Assembly: GCA_910589105.1 (NCBI GenBank)
Contig: CAJUST010000001.1
Location: 1-64,000, forward strand
DNA: 64,000 nucleotides
Direction: 5' to 3'
Origin: an uncultured Lachnospiraceae bacterium
GTDB lineage: Bacteria > Bacillota > Clostridia > Lachnospirales > Lachnospiraceae
A model generated the notes under the pieces. It was not told where the DNA came from and made no database searches. It saw only the letters and a program-made list of their open reading frames with translations. A program made the translations under genes and the position numbers. Below are positions 61,349-64,000 of this stretch, in pieces (the stretch's first letter is position 1; the number at the start of each line of letters is the position of its first letter).

Positions 61349-61690
61349 ATGGAGGAATTTTCAAATTTATTGTGGCACAATATTGAAATTGTTCAGTGCA
61401 TTTGTAATAAAATCGAGAATCAGGAAGCGTACATTGAGGATATTCGGGGATACCTTCCTTCTCTTAATCAAATGATTACATCAATATTTACAAATATGCA
61501 GCAAGGGCAAATTTCTTTGGAATTGAATCAAGGCTTTATTATTCAGGCGCTAAATGATATTCTATATGGAATAGAAAATGAAGATTCTGTATTTTTGCTT
61601 GATGTATTGCGATATGGGTTATTAGAAATTTATGGATACATAAGTAGTGAACTGCAAAGTGAGGGCTGTTATGAATCAGTTAATATATAA
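61349..61690 (+). CDS. Hypothetical helical protein upstream of Maf
   Basis: A 113-residue protein I do not recognise. It is predicted all-helical (EEFSNLLWHNIEIVQCICNKIENQEAYIEDIRGYLPSLNQMI, then LLDVLRYGLLEIYGYISSELQ), acidic, with two cysteines and no signal peptide. I chose the ATG at 61349 because GGAGGGG lies upstream and an ATG at 61334 or TTG at 61322 would fall too close to the transcription start. It overlaps the Maf gene by 20 bases, so translational coupling and a shared role in flagellin modification are likely (inference). Confidence 0.7.
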   Translation: MEEFSNLLWHNIEIVQCICNKIENQEAYIEDIRGYLPSLNQMITSIFTNMQQGQISLELNQGFIIQALNDILYGIENEDSVFLLDVLRYGLLEIYGYISSELQSEGCYESVNI

Positions 61691-63569
61691 AAAAAATCTG
61701 GAGGCGTTAAATGCGAAATATCCTATATGGGCGGCTCTTATAGACGGGGTAAAACGTAAAAAACGAAATTTCAATGTTGAAGCAGAGCAGAGTTTCATGG
61801 GAGAAACTATTTTGAAAGTAACTCAAGATGGGAAAATGCGTTACTTAAATGGAAAATATGCTCCTTCGGCAGTAGTGGAACGTTGGTTTGAAAAACAGGG
61901 AAAAATAGAAGAATACGCGCCAATTGTGATAATAGGCATTTCAAATGGAGAACATATACGACAAATTATAGAACGCTCCCCAAAGACTTCTAATATTTTA
62001 ATTTATGAGCCATCTTTTGAATTATTCCGCAGGGCGATGCAAGAAGTGGATTTAACATTTCTCTTTGAGATGGATATTCCGGTAGGGATTATTGTTGAGG
62101 GATTAAATGAAGATGAGTTAGAAGCTTTCCTTTATTTATTTATATCTTATGACAATATGGCTTTTCTTCGGTGGTATATTTCAGGGAATTATCAGGAATT
62201 ATTTCCAAAAGAAGTGGAAGAATTTGTAGGACGTTTAAAGAATCATGTGTCACAAATCCATATTGGCTGGAATACAAAATTACGTTATACAAATGTCAGG
62301 GCAGTAAATGTATTTGTCAATCTGCCATATTTAGCAGATGGATACAGCATTCGGGAATTGTATGGAATGCTTCCGGAAGACGTTCCGGTTATTGTCGTTT
62401 CAGCAGGCCCATCTTTAAATAAAAACATTATGGAATTGAAAAAAGCAGTCGGGAAAGCCTGTATTATTTCAACAGATACTGCGATAAAGCCTCTCTTAAA
62501 TGCAGGAATCGTGCCGAATTTCTTTATTATTATAGATGGGTTAAAGCCGGAAGTGCTATTTCAACATAAGGATATATCTAAAGTTCCTATGGTGACTATG
62601 ACGGCGGTTTCCACAGAGCCGATGTCATGCCATAAAGGGAAAAAATTCTTTTATGGCGCGGAGTCTGCATTTGAAGATGAACTTACGGGAGATATAAAGA
62701 GGAGCCGTGACGAAGACAGTGACAGAGTGATACCGTTTCTTGTAACTGGCGGTTCTGTTGCGACTTCGGCATATGCGCTGGGTTTAAATATGGGAGCTAA
62801 GACAGTGATATTAGTGGGTCAGGATCTTGCAATGACCGGGAATAAAACGCATGCAGACGGTACATTTCAGGCGCAGATGGATCAGATTGACAAAAATAGC
62901 GGCGAATACTTTGAAGTGGAAGCTATAGATGGCGGCAAGGTTTTGACGAGACTTGATTTTGATATGTACCGTAAATGGTTTGAAGACCATTTTAAGCAGT
63001 GGAATCATGTCACAGTCGTAGATGCGACAGAAGGCGGAGCATTAATTCATGGAACGAAAGTAATGACTTTAAAAAAGGCAGTTCAAAAATATTGTGTGCA
63101 TGAATTTAATGTAAAGTGGCATACGGATCGCTGCAAAAAATTATTTCAAGATGAACAGCGGGAAGTTGTGTTGGATTATTTTGCAAATTCCCTAAAAAAA
63201 TTACAGGAAGTGAAGAAAAAAGCGACAGAAGGGATTCGTTTCTATGAACGTCTGGAGAAGATGGCGAAAAAAAGCTCGGTATCAGATCAGGAGCTTGGAA
63301 AGGCTTTGAAAAAAATCAAGAAATTAAATCATTATATGGAAACTGACTATATGGCGCGCACTGTTATGGATAGTTTAGATGGTCTAAATTTTACGTTAAG
63401 GCCGCTTGCTTATCAATTAAGAGAGGATAAACGGAGCGAGCTTTTAGATGTGGCTAGTCAGGGAAAAGTGCTACTTTACGGGGTGGCAGTTGCAGTAGAT
63501 GAAGTATCTGAGATAGCGGAAAAGACGATTGTGCAGTACGCCAATTCCAACAGGACGAAACGGAAATAA
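61671..63569 (+). CDS. Maf-type motility accessory factor (DUF115/MptE-like flagellin glycosyltransferase)
   Basis: A 632-residue cytoplasmic protein of the Maf/DUF115 family, whose characterised members transfer nonulosonic acids such as pseudaminic or legionaminic acid to flagellin. The core domain is clear: IVVSAGPSLNKNIMELKKAVGKACIISTDTAIKPLLNAGIVPNFFIIIDG, later LVTGGSVATSAYALGLNMGAKTVILVGQDLAMTGNKTHADG. The N-terminal part (about 60-190) includes VIIGISNGEHIRQIIE and LIYEPSFELFRRAM. I chose the ATG at 61671 over a GTG at 61647 because GTGAGGG precedes it. The donor sugar cannot be read from this sequence. Confidence 0.88.
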   Translation: MNQLIYKKNLEALNAKYPIWAALIDGVKRKKRNFNVEAEQSFMGETILKVTQDGKMRYLNGKYAPSAVVERWFEKQGKIEEYAPIVIIGISNGEHIRQIIERSPKTSNILIYEPSFELFRRAMQEVDLTFLFEMDIPVGIIVEGLNEDELEAFLYLFISYDNMAFLRWYISGNYQELFPKEVEEFVGRLKNHVSQIHIGWNTKLRYTNVRAVNVFVNLPYLADGYSIRELYGMLPEDVPVIVVSAGPSLNKNIMELKKAVGKACIISTDTAIKPLLNAGIVPNFFIIIDGLKPEVLFQHKDISKVPMVTMTAVSTEPMSCHKGKKFFYGAESAFEDELTGDIKRSRDEDSDRVIPFLVTGGSVATSAYALGLNMGAKTVILVGQDLAMTGNKTHADGTFQAQMDQIDKNSGEYFEVEAIDGGKVLTRLDFDMYRKWFEDHFKQWNHVTVVDATEGGALIHGTKVMTLKKAVQKYCVHEFNVKWHTDRCKKLFQDEQREVVLDYFANSLKKLQEVKKKATEGIRFYERLEKMAKKSSVSDQELGKALKKIKKLNHYMETDYMARTVMDSLDGLNFTLRPLAYQLREDKRSELLDVASQGKVLLYGVAVAVDEVSEIAEKTIVQYANSNRTKRK

Positions 63570-63603
63570 TAGGATCACATGATACAGGGCATTACAAAAA
63601 GCA

Positions 63604-63637
63604 GCGGGCGGCTGAAAATCAAATTTCAGCCGCCCGC
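63604..63637. terminator. Bidirectional terminator between Maf and the epimerase gene
   Basis: GCGGGCGGCTGAAA (63604-63617) and TTTCAGCCGCCCGC (63624-63637) pair perfectly over 14 bases. T-rich sequence follows on both strands. Confidence 0.9.
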
Positions 63638-63649
63638 GTTATGTATCTT

Positions 63650-64000
63650 TTATTTTAGGTACTTGAACCAATCTTCCGTGGCATCGACAATGGTATCCGG
63701 CGTCCATACAGGAGCTTTCCGCCAATAGTCAATGTTTTCAAGGACTTTGCTAACGCCATCTTCAAATGAGATTTTAGGCTCCCATCCCAGAACATCATGA
63801 ATTTTTGAAGTGTCAGCAAATGTGCAGTCGGGTTCTCCGGGTCTTTTTGGGATATTTGTGATTTCACCGCCCAATAGTTCACACAGCCTGTTTATAGAGT
63901 AGGTTCCTCCGCTTCCAACGTTGAATGTGTCTTGTTTGATATCCGACATAGCGGCTGTATAAAAAGCGTCGACAATATCTGTTACATATGTAAAGTCCCT
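63650..64000 (-). CDS. NAD-dependent sugar epimerase/dehydratase, 3' part only
   Basis: The C-terminal 116 residues of a short-chain dehydrogenase-type nucleotide-sugar epimerase; the 5' end lies beyond the window. The frame enters with RDFTYVTDIVDAF, a conserved segment of the UDP-glucose 4-epimerase-like family, followed by FNVGSGGTYSINRLCELLG, IPKRPGEPDCTFADTSKIHDVLGWEPKISFEDGVSK. It probably supplies a sugar for the flagellin glycosylation genes next to it (inference). The substrate cannot be told from this part. Confidence 0.88.
   Translation of the reverse strand, partial: RDFTYVTDIVDAFYTAAMSDIKQDTFNVGSGGTYSINRLCELLGGEITNIPKRPGEPDCTFADTSKIHDVLGWEPKISFEDGVSKVLENIDYWRKAPVWTPDTIVDATEDWFKYLK

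Noticed and set aside
1..64000. Mobile element or prophage
   Set aside because: No integrase, transposase, phage structural gene or clear terminal repeats were seen; the small holin-like peptide alone is not evidence of a phage.

Overview
The window looks like a chromosomal segment of a motile gut-type Clostridia, most likely a Lachnospiraceae member (inference). The evidence is low-to-mid GC coding sequence, strong GGAGG ribosome binding sites, FliW/CsrA-type flagellin control, a QueT transporter behind a short leader, a holin-like toxin peptide, and a giant secreted GH95 fucosidase with FIVAR, InlB-type and BspA-type repeats. I saw no rRNA, tRNA, CRISPR array, integrase or transposase.

Layout. 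1-2905: a WYL regulator, TfoX-N, GyrI-like and DUF1848 cluster. 3094-6978: tyrS behind a consensus promoter, a convergent small alarmone synthetase and a Na/Pi cotransporter. 7252-9937 (minus): uxuA-uxuB hexuronate catabolism. 10029-15158: a three-gene ABC-2 exporter facing a two-component system. 15155-18817: tatD, nudC, lepB and a DUF3880 glycosyltransferase. 18846-20138 (minus): a FliD-like protein. 20546-20626: a 26-residue holin-like toxin with probable antisense/terminator structure. 20773-21443: promoter, probable preQ1 riboswitch and queT.

22052-37979 is the most unusual part, a tellurite-resistance-type (Ter) stress module. An acyltransferase pair (MBOAT plus DHHW/AlgJ-like) is tightly packed with a PRTase_2/TRSP protein and a StiP/PELOTA protein. 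A convergent CitE-like lyase follows. Next, behind a block of 17-bp tandem repeats, comes an operon of a YceG-like/trypsin fusion protease, a longer YceG-like protein, TelA, two TerD proteins, a Ca2+ P-type ATPase and a HAD phosphatase. The expected logic (known for Ter systems, inferred here) is calcium-responsive TerD/TelA complexes at the membrane coupled to synthesis of a small molecule. The new elements are the protease fusion and the surface acyltransferases.

38251-45984 encodes one 2577-residue secreted alpha-L-fucosidase-type protein.

46078-63569 is the flagellar filament locus: flgM, flgN, two flgK paralogues, flgL, fliW, csrA, flaG, fliD, fliS, a FliT-like chaperone, a glycosyltransferase on the other strand, two flagellin genes with identical products, and a Maf-type flagellin glycosyltransferase. 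Sigma-28-type promoters (TAAA/TAAT-N15/16-CCGATA) precede flgM, flaG, both flagellins and a third flagellin-like leader that has lost its coding sequence. The flagellin leaders carry a conserved GGA-loop hairpin that fits a CsrA site. The right edge cuts an NAD-dependent sugar epimerase gene.
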